Below are positions 6,679 through 13,933 of a stretch of 14,583 nucleotides of DNA, piece by piece. This stretch comes from Pseudothermotoga sp. (GTDB lineage: Bacteria > Thermotogota > Thermotogae > Thermotogales > DSM-5069). The position numbers were made by a program, and so were the translations under genes. The notes under the pieces were generated by a model, which worked only from the letters and a program-made list of their open reading frames with translations, was not told the DNA's origin and did no database searches. How positions within the stretch are numbered: the first letter of the stretch is position 1; each line of letters opens with the position of its first letter. The stretch is taken from assembly GCA_028276125.1 (NCBI GenBank), contig JAPYWY010000012.1:1-14583 (forward strand). The letters are read 5' to 3'.

Positions 6679-7657
6679 GACAACTCTCCAACTTCAATGG
6701 ACGCTCCATCAGTTGCTTGACGCTCAAAGCCGGATCTTTCTTGTTGAAGAGGATCTCGTACACCTGCTCGCATATGGGCATCTCAACATCCAAAGCTCTC
6801 GCCAGCCTCAAGAGTGGTCCCACGGTGTGAACACCCTCCGCGACCATCTTCATATGTCCGAGCACTTGCGATAGTTCGGCCCCTTTCGCAACCATTTCCC
6901 CCACGTACCTGTTCCTGCTGTAAGGACTGTTGCACGTGACGATGAGATCACCGACTCCCGCCAACCCCATGAACGTCAGAGGACTCTCCGCCCCAAAAGC
7001 CAACCCAGAGCGAGCCATCTCGTGCAGACCACGAGTGATCAACGAAGCCTTCGCGTTGTGCCATCCTCCCAACCCATCCACGACGCCGGCCGCGATGGCA
7101 ATCACGTTCTTGATCGCACCGCTGACCTCCACACCGAGCACATCGTGGCTGAGATAAGATCTGAAGTACGAGTTACTCACTGCCCTCTGCAAAGTTTCAG
7201 CTCTTTCCAAATTCTCAGACGCGATGACCACGGCCGTGGGCAGCCGCTTTGCCACCTCTATCGCATGGCAAGGTCCCGAAAGCACGGCGTAGCTCGTTTC
7301 GGGCCAAACCTCTCGAACGATCTGACTGATCGTCTTCAAATTTTCATCGATGCCCTTCGACAGGTTCAGAACCATCCTTGGAGCCGGCCATAAGTTTCGT
7401 AAAATCTCTCTCACGTGTTTCACGGGCACTGCTATCAACAGCGTATCGGAAAAACGACGCAACTCTTCGAGATCTGTCGTTGCCTTCAGTCCAATCGGAA
7501 GTTCGATGCTTTCAAGGTATTCACTCCTGCGTTCTTCGTTGATCTTTTGGGCCACTTCTTTTCTTCTCGCCCACAACAGCACGTCGTGACCGTTCTCAAC
7601 CAAGAGCTTCGCGAACGCAGTACCCCAACTGCCGGCACCCAGGATCGAGAACTTCAC
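6647..7657 (-). CDS. gpsA: Glycerol-3-phosphate dehydrogenase [NAD(P)+]
   Basis: GpsA (336 residues) reversibly reduces dihydroxyacetone phosphate to sn-glycerol-3-phosphate, the backbone precursor of membrane lipids. Visible features are the N-terminal Rossmann motif G7-A-G9-S-W-G12, NLSKGI (98-103), the SGPCHAIEVAKRLPT segment (127-141), catalytic Lys183 in AIKNVIAIAAG, and the C-terminal substrate-binding block with NAKASLITRGL (201-211) and SPYSRNRYVGE (244-254). The GTG start at 7657 overlaps the TGA of trmB as GTGA and has a good GAGGTGAT upstream. The enzyme would normally end near PLKLE; about eleven further residues (SCLTAFGLPSSL region) are read from DNA opposite the end of dnaA. 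It is the last gene of the right minus-strand unit. Confidence 0.96.
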   Translation of the reverse strand: MKFSILGAGSWGTAFAKLLVENGHDVLLWARRKEVAQKINEERRSEYLESIELPIGLKATTDLEELRRFSDTLLIAVPVKHVREILRNLWPAPRMVLNLSKGIDENLKTISQIVREVWPETSYAVLSGPCHAIEVAKRLPTAVVIASENLERAETLQRAVSNSYFRSYLSHDVLGVEVSGAIKNVIAIAAGVVDGLGGWHNAKASLITRGLHEMARSGLAFGAESPLTFMGLAGVGDLIVTCNSPYSRNRYVGEMVAKGAELSQVLGHMKMVAEGVHTVGPLLRLARALDVEMPICEQVYEILFNKKDPALSVKQLMERPLKLESCLTAFGLPSSL

Positions 7658-8586
7658 GTGGTTATCACCTCAGCGATCTTTTTGACGGAGAACTTGACAA
7701 CAAACGTTCTGTACGCGAGAGCGTCCGGGTCCAGCTTGACTAACCAACCATCTTCTTTCTTCTCAACACTTATGAAATATCTTTGCTGAAAGTTCGATTC
7801 GTTCGACACTGCTCTCAAAAGATACTCGTTTTCGGAAACGTAAACGTCCTTGACGACGAACACTCCACGTTCGTGATGAAAAACTTGTCCCTTCAGTTGG
7901 AGCAGTCTATCCACATCCACGTTCTTGATGTGTACATGTGGCATCGCGCTCTCTCCCCATGTCCATCTCTCTATTGTCTTGTGATTCACCTTGACGGCCT
8001 TGACCGTAAAACTCACCTTTCCCTGCGAGAGCCACTTTCTCTCGTAACGTGTTCCCAAAACGACACGTTCGTTCTTCCAAACGGAGATCTCACCGAAGCA
8101 TCCACTAGCTTCGATCAGTTTGGCCATGTCGTAGACGTACCAATCGGCGTCACTCGTGAGCTGGAAGAAGCCACCCCTCCTCAAAACGGCGGCCACGGTT
8201 CGAACAAAACCTTCATCGGTGAACCTTTTGTGTGCGTGACATTTCTTTGGCCAAGGGCACGGGAAGTTGACGTAAATCTCTTGGAGGGATTCGTCCTCAA
8301 AAAACTCTCGAAGGCCGAACCGTCCGTCCACCATGAAGACTCGAACGTTGTCAAGACGTTCCGCGTGAATCCTCTTCTGTATCTTGACGATACTCACGAG
8401 GGACGTCTCGAAACCAACGTAATTTCTTGAAGGATTCTCTTTCGCGAGGTTCACCAAGAATTCGCCGTTACCAAAACCGAGCTCTGCGACGAGCTCGGCC
8501 TCTCTGTTGAAAAAAATCCTCCAATCTATTGGAAGAGTCAACTTTTTCGCGTCGATACAGTACGAAAAGACACCCACGTCCATCAC
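7654..8586 (-). CDS. trmB: tRNA (guanine-N7-)-methyltransferase with C-terminal extension
   Basis: TrmB transfers a methyl group from S-adenosylmethionine to N7 of G46 in the tRNA variable loop. The SAM-binding motif is ELGFGNGEF (35-43). The family signature F-P-D-P-W-P-K appears as FPCPWPKKCHAHKRF (108-122), with Cys110 in place of the conserved Asp that is catalytic in the E. coli enzyme; the downstream T-x-x-E motif is intact (Thr179, Glu182 in GTRYERKW). Residues from about 205 to 310 are an added domain absent from the roughly 220-residue mesophilic enzymes; long C-terminal extensions are known in thermophilic TrmBs such as that of Aquifex. The start could be GTG at 8586, overlapping the previous stop by four bases, or the ATG at 8583 immediately after it; neither has a strong ribosome site, which suggests coupled translation. 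Confidence 0.93.
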   Translation of the reverse strand: MMDVGVFSYCIDAKKLTLPIDWRIFFNREAELVAELGFGNGEFLVNLAKENPSRNYVGFETSLVSIVKIQKRIHAERLDNVRVFMVDGRFGLREFFEDESLQEIYVNFPCPWPKKCHAHKRFTDEGFVRTVAAVLRRGGFFQLTSDADWYVYDMAKLIEASGCFGEISVWKNERVVLGTRYERKWLSQGKVSFTVKAVKVNHKTIERWTWGESAMPHVHIKNVDVDRLLQLKGQVFHHERGVFVVKDVYVSENEYLLRAVSNESNFQQRYFISVEKKEDGWLVKLDPDALAYRTFVVKFSVKKIAEVITT

Positions 8587-9746
8587 TTGATGCGGTTCAA
8601 GAAAGACCTCGCGTACACGGCGTACTGACTCTGTGGGTACTTCTCCAAGAAACCTTCGAAAGCCCTCCTCGCTTCATCGTTGCTGCCAGCCGAATAGTAA
8701 CTCAGCGCCATGTAGTAGTGCGCGTCATCTTTGAAATAGACATCGTCACTCAGTTGATCGAGTAGGTTTTTGAGTATCTCCGCAGCGTCGAGATAGTATC
8801 CCTTCCTGTAGAGGTTGTAACCGAACAACCACACGGACCGTGCGGTCTCGATGTCAAACCTTCCATGCAACGCGTATTCAACTTTTTCAGAATTTTTGCC
8901 CAAGCCAGTCAAAACCTGTTCGATCCGTCTCAAGGCTTGCTTGATCTCATCCATCGCCTTGGCGTTCTCCTGTTCAGAAGATTGGACCGCTGCGATCGTG
9001 TTGCTTAAGCTGAGTTTCAATTCCGAAAGACCCAGAGAAAGTTCGGTTTGTGAACGTGTCACATCTTGAAGCTTCGATTCCAAATTCGCCATTCCAGCGG
9101 TCAGCCTATCCGACACCCCACTGAACTTGTCTATTCTTTCTGAGAGCGGGGCGATCTTTTCCTCCACTATCTTACCTATGACTGACCTGTTCGCAGCCGA
9201 GGAGATCAAACCGATGAGACTGAAAGCGAGCGTGGCACAGATCAAGATCAGAGTGATCAGATCGAGGGAAGTCTTCCGCACGGTCTCGATCTTTTTCGAC
9301 AGACTCGGATGCGAAGAATCGAGCCTCTTTAACAACTCCTCGAACATCTTTTCTCGCGCCTTGTCATTCTTCTTGCGTGCCAGTTCGAGTTTCAGAGCGA
9401 TCGCCTCGACCAACTCTGGATAAGCTTTTGAGACGGACTCCAAGATTGCCATTGCGCCTTCGAAGTTCGCCCTGTCCACCTCTTCGAGAGAATCTTTGAT
9501 GTCCTCTCTGTAATCCTCCCTCACCCTCTCTTGGGCTGTCTTGTACAAAGTCTTGTACTCCTGTTTTTTCTCGTCACTCAACCGCTCGTAAAGTTTCAGA
9601 ACTGCCACCCAGTTTCCAGACGCGGCCTCAAGCTCCAAAAGCAGATGCGGATAATCTTCCTGGAAGATGCTCAGCACACCTCGCGCGCGAGACAGTTGGT
9701 TTTCCCTGATCAGTTCCCTCACCAGTCTCTCAACGGCATCGCTCAT
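8583..9746 (-). CDS. Membrane-anchored coiled-coil protein with C-terminal TPR repeats
   Basis: Unrecognised 387-residue protein with a clear layout. Residues 1-150 are helical, with TPR-like stretches (for example a helix pair around 94-125), and are presumably cytoplasmic. One membrane segment lies at about 162-183 (LDLITLILICATLAFSLIGL). A coiled coil spans roughly 190-290, and two TPR-type repeats (about 300-387) end the protein, including DDAHYYMALSYYSAG and FEGFLEKYPQSQYA. The last part resembles the TPR domain of CpoB/YbgF, where a coiled coil also precedes the repeats, but CpoB is a soluble periplasmic protein and this one is membrane-anchored. A scaffold in the envelope is plausible; no enzymatic motif is visible. 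The ATG start has the strong site GAGGAGGTGG and overlaps the preceding stop as ATGA. It sits between the NAD(P)HX repair gene and trmB. Confidence 0.85.
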   Translation of the reverse strand: MSDAVERLVRELIRENQLSRARGVLSIFQEDYPHLLLELEAASGNWVAVLKLYERLSDEKKQEYKTLYKTAQERVREDYREDIKDSLEEVDRANFEGAMAILESVSKAYPELVEAIALKLELARKKNDKAREKMFEELLKRLDSSHPSLSKKIETVRKTSLDLITLILICATLAFSLIGLISSAANRSVIGKIVEEKIAPLSERIDKFSGVSDRLTAGMANLESKLQDVTRSQTELSLGLSELKLSLSNTIAAVQSSEQENAKAMDEIKQALRRIEQVLTGLGKNSEKVEYALHGRFDIETARSVWLFGYNLYRKGYYLDAAEILKNLLDQLSDDVYFKDDAHYYMALSYYSAGSNDEARRAFEGFLEKYPQSQYAVYARSFLNRIK

Positions 9747-11281
9747 CTGGCCACCTCCTCAATGGCGTACGGTATGAGGTCCACCAATTCGCTGACCAGC
9801 ATCGTCCCTTCTCTCATATTGTATTTCTCACTCGCAAGCCCGTGCACGTAAACACCGAGAAGGCACGCCTCCATCGGTGTCACACCCTGGGCAAGGAATC
9901 CACCTATGATACCGGACAAAACATCGCCACTGCCGGCCTTGGCCAACGAAGTGTTCCCAACCAGATTGTAAAACGTGTTCTTGCCGTCGGTGACGATCGT
10001 CGTGGCCCCTTTCAAGACCACAATGACGTTGTGGTCGAGCGCGAACTTTTCGGCCAACAGGTAATTGTATTTGACCTGCTCGGTGGATTGCCTGACCAAG
10101 CGGGCGAACTCCCCAGGATGTGGTGTGATGATGGCTGGCGCACTCAACGAATTCAAAACGTCTGGATCGTTCGAGATGCAGTTCAATCCGTCCGCATCTA
10201 TCAATACGGGCTTATCGATCTTCCTCAGAAAGTTCTCCACAAACTCGCACACATGCGCTTGGTTCGTCAAACCTGGACCAAGCACGATCGCGTCCGATTC
10301 TCGAGCGAGCTGCAACGCTGAATCGAGATCCTTCAGAGAAAAACTGTCGGCCTCGATGCTCGTGAAGACCAGCCCTGGTTCTCGACCCACCGCCAACCTT
10401 CCAACTTCATCACAGCTGAGCAGTTTCACGTATCCACAGCCGCTCCTCAGAGCCCCCAGACACGTCAGAATTGGAGCACCCAAATACTGACGCGAGCCCG
10501 CGACCACGAGCAGAGTACCGAAGGTTTTCTTGTGGGAATCTTTCTTTCGCTCAGGCAGAACTTTTTTGACGTGACTCTTGGTGATGATGCTCCTCTTCAA
10601 GTTCATCGATTCGCAGAGAGATCTGGGAATTCCTATGTTCGCCACCTTGAGCTTGCCCGTCAGTTCCCTACCTGGAAAGACCACGTGGCAAGGCTTTGGA
10701 AGTACGAAAGTGACGGTTAGGTTCGCTTTGATGGCCATTCCAAGTATCCTTCCAGTATCGCACTCCAAACCAGAAGGCAGATCCACAGAGACGACGTAGC
10801 CCGCGTAGAGATTCACCAGCTTTATGATGTCCAACAGTGGGTTTCTCACTTCGCCTCGACTGCCCGTGCCAAGCAACGCATCCACAACCACATCGCTTCT
10901 CTTTATCATTTCTGCCAAACCGTCGAGGTCGATGTCCACTCCGAACCTTTTGACGTCAGCACCGAGCAATCTAAGCCTTTCAAGGTTCTCACGGGTCAAG
11001 TTCGTCATCTTTTCTTCTTCACCGACGATGACACAGTTCACCATTTCCGTGTGGTCCAGCAAGTTCCTTGCCGCGACCAGTCCATCCCCACCGTTGTTGC
11101 CAGTTCCGCACAGTACAAGAAAGGATTTGTTGGACAAGTCACCGAATTCCTGTTCGAGCGCGAGCACCACCGCAAGACCAGCCCGTTCCATTAGAAAGGA
11201 CGTGGGAATCTTCAAAGACTCCTCCGTCATGCGTTCGAGCGTCTTCATCTCTTCAGCGTTGATGATCTTCAATTTCCCCAC
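9743..11281 (-). CDS. nnr: Bifunctional NAD(P)H-hydrate epimerase / ADP-dependent dehydratase
   Basis: Fused 512-residue metabolite-repair enzyme. The N-terminal epimerase (YjeF_N, about 1-230) interconverts the R and S forms of hydrated NADH and NADPH. The C-terminal dehydratase (YjeF_C, ribokinase-like, about 240-512) restores S-NAD(P)HX to NAD(P)H using ADP. Motifs are CGTGNNGGDGLVAAR (58-72) and DALLGTG (134-140) in the first half. The second half has VVAGSRQYLGAP (259-270), GPGL (335-338), IDADGLN (361-367), ITPHPGEF (385-392) and KAGSGDVLSGIIGGF (448-462) with the catalytic Asp453. The T. maritima counterpart (TM0922) is the structurally studied fusion. Repair matters more at high temperature, where NAD(P)H hydrates form faster. 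The GTG start overlaps the transglycosylase gene by 13 bases; its ribosome site is weak, and an ATG at codon 12 is a possible alternative start. Confidence 0.95.
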   Translation of the reverse strand: MGKLKIINAEEMKTLERMTEESLKIPTSFLMERAGLAVVLALEQEFGDLSNKSFLVLCGTGNNGGDGLVAARNLLDHTEMVNCVIVGEEEKMTNLTRENLERLRLLGADVKRFGVDIDLDGLAEMIKRSDVVVDALLGTGSRGEVRNPLLDIIKLVNLYAGYVVSVDLPSGLECDTGRILGMAIKANLTVTFVLPKPCHVVFPGRELTGKLKVANIGIPRSLCESMNLKRSIITKSHVKKVLPERKKDSHKKTFGTLLVVAGSRQYLGAPILTCLGALRSGCGYVKLLSCDEVGRLAVGREPGLVFTSIEADSFSLKDLDSALQLARESDAIVLGPGLTNQAHVCEFVENFLRKIDKPVLIDADGLNCISNDPDVLNSLSAPAIITPHPGEFARLVRQSTEQVKYNYLLAEKFALDHNVIVVLKGATTIVTDGKNTFYNLVGNTSLAKAGSGDVLSGIIGGFLAQGVTPMEACLLGVYVHGLASEKYNMREGTMLVSELVDLIPYAIEEVAR

Positions 11282-11754
11282 CCCAACCAGAAATAGAGCG
11301 TTCTGTACATCTTGTAATAACCCATCACCTTCTTCACGTAGCTCTTTGCTTCCTTTTCGAACTCATTCACCCGCGCTGGGCCGACGTAGTACGCCGCGAG
11401 TGCCCTTTCGAGATCTTTGTTGTAAAGATTCAGCAAGTACCTCAAGTAGAACAAACCGAACGCTATGTTGTCCTCAGCCCGATGGATGTCTCCGTCCAGT
11501 TTGAACCTTTCTTTCAACCACAAAGCCGTAGAGGGCATCAACTGCATGAGTCCGATCGCACCAGCTGCAGAGACCGCATCTTCTCGAAAGCCACTCTCAG
11601 CCTTTATCAATGCCATGACGAGTAGAGGATCAACACCTTGAGCCTCTCTGAGCACAACCTCGTAATACCTTATGGGAAAAAGTTTGTAGAACATGAAGAT
11701 CACAATACACACCGAGAAAAGCAAAAACAAAAGAACGTATTTCCAATTTTCCAT
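11269..11754 (-). CDS. Membrane-anchored lytic transglycosylase (SLT domain)
   Basis: A 161-residue peptidoglycan lytic transglycosylase of family GH23, which cleaves glycan strands between MurNAc and GlcNAc to form 1,6-anhydro ends. One uncleaved N-terminal membrane segment (about 6-26) anchors it. The SLT motifs follow: catalytic Glu53 in IKAESGF (50-56), AIGLMQLMPSTA (66-77), a conserved Asn in the E-D-N-I-A-F-G region, and ALAAYYVGPARV near residue 120. It is short, close to the minimal Slt70 catalytic domain with no extra substrate-binding module. The ATG has AAGGGGGT upstream. Its position directly after the prepilin peptidase suggests local wall opening for a pilus or secretion machine, or ordinary turnover. 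Confidence 0.92.
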   Translation of the reverse strand: MENWKYVLLFLLFSVCIVIFMFYKLFPIRYYEVVLREAQGVDPLLVMALIKAESGFREDAVSAAGAIGLMQLMPSTALWLKERFKLDGDIHRAEDNIAFGLFYLRYLLNLYNKDLERALAAYYVGPARVNEFEKEAKSYVKKVMGYYKMYRTLYFWLGWGN

Positions 11755-11777
11755 CCGTGACCCCCTTCAGAACTCAC

Positions 11778-12491
11778 TCACATCAACAAGTTTATCAGCA
11801 AGATGGTGTAGCCAGTAGGTGCCAAGAACGTTCCAAAGGGGATCTTCTGTTTCGGATCCAGTTTTCCTTTTCCCTTCACGAGTGCGTAGATTATCGCAGA
11901 CACCGAAGAGAACAGTAACACGTAGAAAGATTCGATGAGGCCCAGCGCTATACCGATCGCACCTATGAGAATGATGTCACCTTCACCCATGCCACCTTTG
12001 TACGCAACGCCCAAAAGCCACAGAAGGATCATCGCAACGACCGCACCCAGAACGTTCCACACGGGAAAACCTCTTACCCACCAGATGACGAGACCCGAGA
12101 CCCAGCTGAGGACGAGCGTCACATCGGGTATGGCGAGGAACTCCAGGTCGATGCAACTTATGACTATTGCACAAGAAAAGAACAAGCACATGGATAGATA
12201 GAGCACCACGTTGGAAACAAACGAGTTGGCCAGAAAAGCGAACGCACTCATGATTTCCACCAAAGGGTATCTGACGCTTATGGGCGAACCACAGCTCCTA
12301 CATCGTCCCTTCAGCAAAAAATAGCTCAAGATCGGAACGTTGTCGTACCATGGGATCTGTGCTCCGCACTTGGGACAGATCGACCTTGCAGGTTTAACTA
12401 TGCTCAGATGTGTCCTTGGCAGTCTGTATATGACCACGTTCAGAAAACTTCCAATCACTGCTCCCAGCAAAAAGTTCAAGAAATGCCACAA
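11778..12491 (-). CDS. pilD: Prepilin peptidase (type IV prepilin leader peptidase)
   Basis: Integral-membrane aspartic protease (A24A) of 237 residues that cleaves the short leader of type IV prepilins and related pseudopilins; many members also N-methylate the new N terminus. It has the N-terminal GSFLNVVIYRLP (14-25), two CxxC pairs (Cys39/Cys42, Cys64/Cys67) of the zinc-binding cytoplasmic loop, catalytic Asp115 in CIDLEFLAIPD (113-123), and Asp172 in the GEGD motif (169-172). About seven to eight hydrophobic helices are visible. The start appears to be TTG at 12491-12489, ten bases after GAGGAGG and inside the end of the TPR gene (16-base overlap); it gives the expected N terminus. No pilin or assembly gene is in the window, so its substrates are encoded elsewhere. 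Confidence 0.94.
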   Translation of the reverse strand: MWHFLNFLLGAVIGSFLNVVIYRLPRTHLSIVKPARSICPKCGAQIPWYDNVPILSYFLLKGRCRSCGSPISVRYPLVEIMSAFAFLANSFVSNVVLYLSMCLFFSCAIVISCIDLEFLAIPDVTLVLSWVSGLVIWWVRGFPVWNVLGAVVAMILLWLLGVAYKGGMGEGDIILIGAIGIALGLIESFYVLLFSSVSAIIYALVKGKGKLDPKQKIPFGTFLAPTGYTILLINLLM

Positions 12492-13549
12492 GCGCGCATT
12501 TCCTCCTCGTTCAGGAACTCCGAAAGAAAGTCTTTATTACCGTACAGATACCAAGGGCTGTGGTCCTTGATCTCTAAGAACGTGCGCTTCGCCTGTTCCA
12601 ATTTTCCTTGCTTCAAAGCGCAGAGTGCGGACAGCAACTTCACGTACGGTTTCATCTTCTCCGAATCTGCTAACAAGCTCAGGAACTCTTCGACGCGTTC
12701 GTACCTACCGTGCTTCAACTGTGTCCTCGCCCAAGGTTCGACATCTTCTGTGCGAGTCGGCCTCAAATTGAGTATCTGTTCTTCCATACGTTGTGCGTCT
12801 TCAAGCCTTCCGGTCTCTCTGTAAGCTTGTACGAGCTGAAACATCGTCACTATACTTTCCGGATCCCTCTTCAACAGGCGTTCCAAAACATCACACACTT
12901 TGTCGTAAGCCTTGAGTTTTCTGTAAGCATCGGCGAGCATGAAGTAAGTCAGCTTGTTGTCCGGCGCGTACTCGATTTCCCTTTCCCAGTAAGAAGCAGC
13001 CCTCAGATAATCACCGCTATTGTAGTAAGCCTCACCGAGCGAGGAATAGGCAGGCACCAGCCACGGATCTATCTCGATCGCTTTGTCCAGATACCTGATT
13101 CCCTGCTCGATGTCTCCCTTTTCTATGAGAAGAGAACCGTAAAGTTCGTACGCGGGGGCATAATTTTTGTCCACTTCGAGCATGTACTTAACGACCTTGA
13201 AAGCCTCTTCGTGGAGGTCCTTGTCGGCGTAATCCAAAGCCAGATCGTAGAGACCAGCCAAAGACGCGTGAACGAAGTCTCTTGGGAAAATCTTTTTCTC
13301 GTCAAGCCATTCTTTTAGTTCATCGAAGCAAACTGGATCGTAGATCCTCTCATCGAGCAACACAACGTTTTCTTCGATGAAGGTGCACTTCTCGATCTCT
13401 TCGATCACGTCTTTCTTCTCCTTGAGATCCTGCTTCATGGTGTGCCAATCACCATCGTAGAGCAGGTCTCTAACCATCACAACCATGGGCGTGTCCGTCG
13501 TAACCTCGACGCTCCTATCACCAATGATGAGATCGATGACTCGTTCCAC
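12476..13549 (-). CDS. Tetratricopeptide-repeat protein
   Basis: Unrecognised 357-residue protein, no signal peptide or membrane segment seen, so probably cytoplasmic. The first 80 or so residues are mixed alpha/beta without repeats. The middle carries about four to six TPR units, with typical pieces such as APAYELYGSLLIEKGD, VPAYSSLGEAYYNSGDY and LTYFMLADAYRKLKAYD. Such repeats mediate protein-protein contact; the partner is unknown, though the next gene encodes the prepilin peptidase and TPR proteins often accompany pilus machinery. The start is set at the GTG at 13549 because AAGGGAG lies seven bases upstream. An in-frame GTG at 13579 would add ten residues but has no ribosome site and is only a few bases after the predicted transcript start. 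First gene of the right minus-strand unit. Confidence 0.85.
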   Translation of the reverse strand: MERVIDLIIGDRSVEVTTDTPMVVMVRDLLYDGDWHTMKQDLKEKKDVIEEIEKCTFIEENVVLLDERIYDPVCFDELKEWLDEKKIFPRDFVHASLAGLYDLALDYADKDLHEEAFKVVKYMLEVDKNYAPAYELYGSLLIEKGDIEQGIRYLDKAIEIDPWLVPAYSSLGEAYYNSGDYLRAASYWEREIEYAPDNKLTYFMLADAYRKLKAYDKVCDVLERLLKRDPESIVTMFQLVQAYRETGRLEDAQRMEEQILNLRPTRTEDVEPWARTQLKHGRYERVEEFLSLLADSEKMKPYVKLLSALCALKQGKLEQAKRTFLEIKDHSPWYLYGNKDFLSEFLNEEEMRACGIS

Positions 13550-13931
13550 CGAACCACTCCCTTGAAATCTTTGTTTCACTTCTGCTTTACATTATAACCC
13601 ATATCTTCAAGATCTGACCACCGTCACACGTATTTTTTCATCTGCTGCTTCCGTGCCCTTCGAAACTCATCTCTTGCGAGATACAGTCTTCGACTCTCTC
13701 TGACTAAAGTATGCCAGATCGTTGGACAAACACAAGGGGTGAAGCTGAATTTCACATGAACTCGGAGGAAATCCATGTTAAGGTGCGAAACGTGAGGGAT
13801 AAGCAAGGATTAAGGAAATGAAAAGCACTCTGGCGAAATGTTATTATGAAAGTGTGAATTTAGACGGCCACCAGCAACCTCTACCCATACAAGCACCTTC
13901 TCACACATTTGGGGGCACTGCCCCCGTTTTT
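13550..13931. other. Intergenic stretch without a convincing gene
   Basis: About 380 bases between the TPR gene and the partial gene at the right edge. The left end holds the minus-strand TATAAT. A small perfect hairpin ATCTC-TTGC-GAGAT lies near 13669-13682. On the plus strand a 36-codon frame (13711-13821, start ATG, no ribosome site) ends in TGA overlapping an ATG at 13818 that is preceded by AAGGAT. That second frame is open to 14060 but runs antisense into the partial gene, so neither is called. CGGAGGAA at about 13763-13770 precedes an ATG that stops after six codons. The stretch ends in a strong plus-strand terminator, so some plus-strand RNA is expected. I see no tRNA, SRP, 6S, RNase P or tmRNA signature. 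Confidence 0.6.
13591..13596 (-). promoter_or_regulatory. -10 element ahead of the right minus-strand operon
   Basis: A perfect TATAAT on the minus strand, about 40 bases before the TPR start codon. The expected -35 region shows only a weak match (GGTCAG at 17-base spacing), and there is no TGn extension. It is the best promoter candidate for the seven-gene unit running to gpsA. Confidence 0.5.
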
Positions 13932-13933
13932 TT
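13854..13933 (+). ncRNA. Candidate small RNA ending in an orphan terminator
   Basis: A possible plus-strand promoter, ATGAAA (13818-13823) with an 18-base spacer to TATTAT (13842-13847), would start a transcript near 13854. It would run about 80 bases to the terminator at 13911-13933. The region before the terminator is C-rich and poor in self-pairing, with CCACC, ACCTC and CACCTTC stretches that could pair with Shine-Dalgarno-like sequences. The promoter is weak and no known RNA family is recognised, so this is a hypothesis only. Confidence 0.25.
13911..13933 (+). terminator. Intrinsic terminator, plus strand
   Basis: GGGGGC (13911-13916) pairs with GCCCCC (13920-13925) around an ACT loop, followed by one G and seven T residues (13927-13933). 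The T tract overlaps the stop codon of the minus-strand gene. On the minus strand the same hairpin is followed by AAATG, so it should work only for plus-strand transcription. Confidence 0.85.

Noticed and set aside
10421..10440. A TATCCACA match resembling a DnaA box.
   Set aside because: It is a single near match inside the NAD(P)HX repair gene, with no others nearby.
13741..13790. GGAGGAAATCC resembling the start of the conserved GAGGAAAGTCC of RNase P RNA.
   Set aside because: The following bases do not match the RNase P core, and the other conserved segments are absent within the available length.
13624..13806. A 60-codon minus-strand frame just upstream of the TPR gene, with a basic C-terminal end.
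   Set aside because: It starts with TTG without a ribosome site, internal ATG codons also lack one, and the sequence shows no family resemblance. Its position ahead of the TATAAT is better explained as intergenic DNA.
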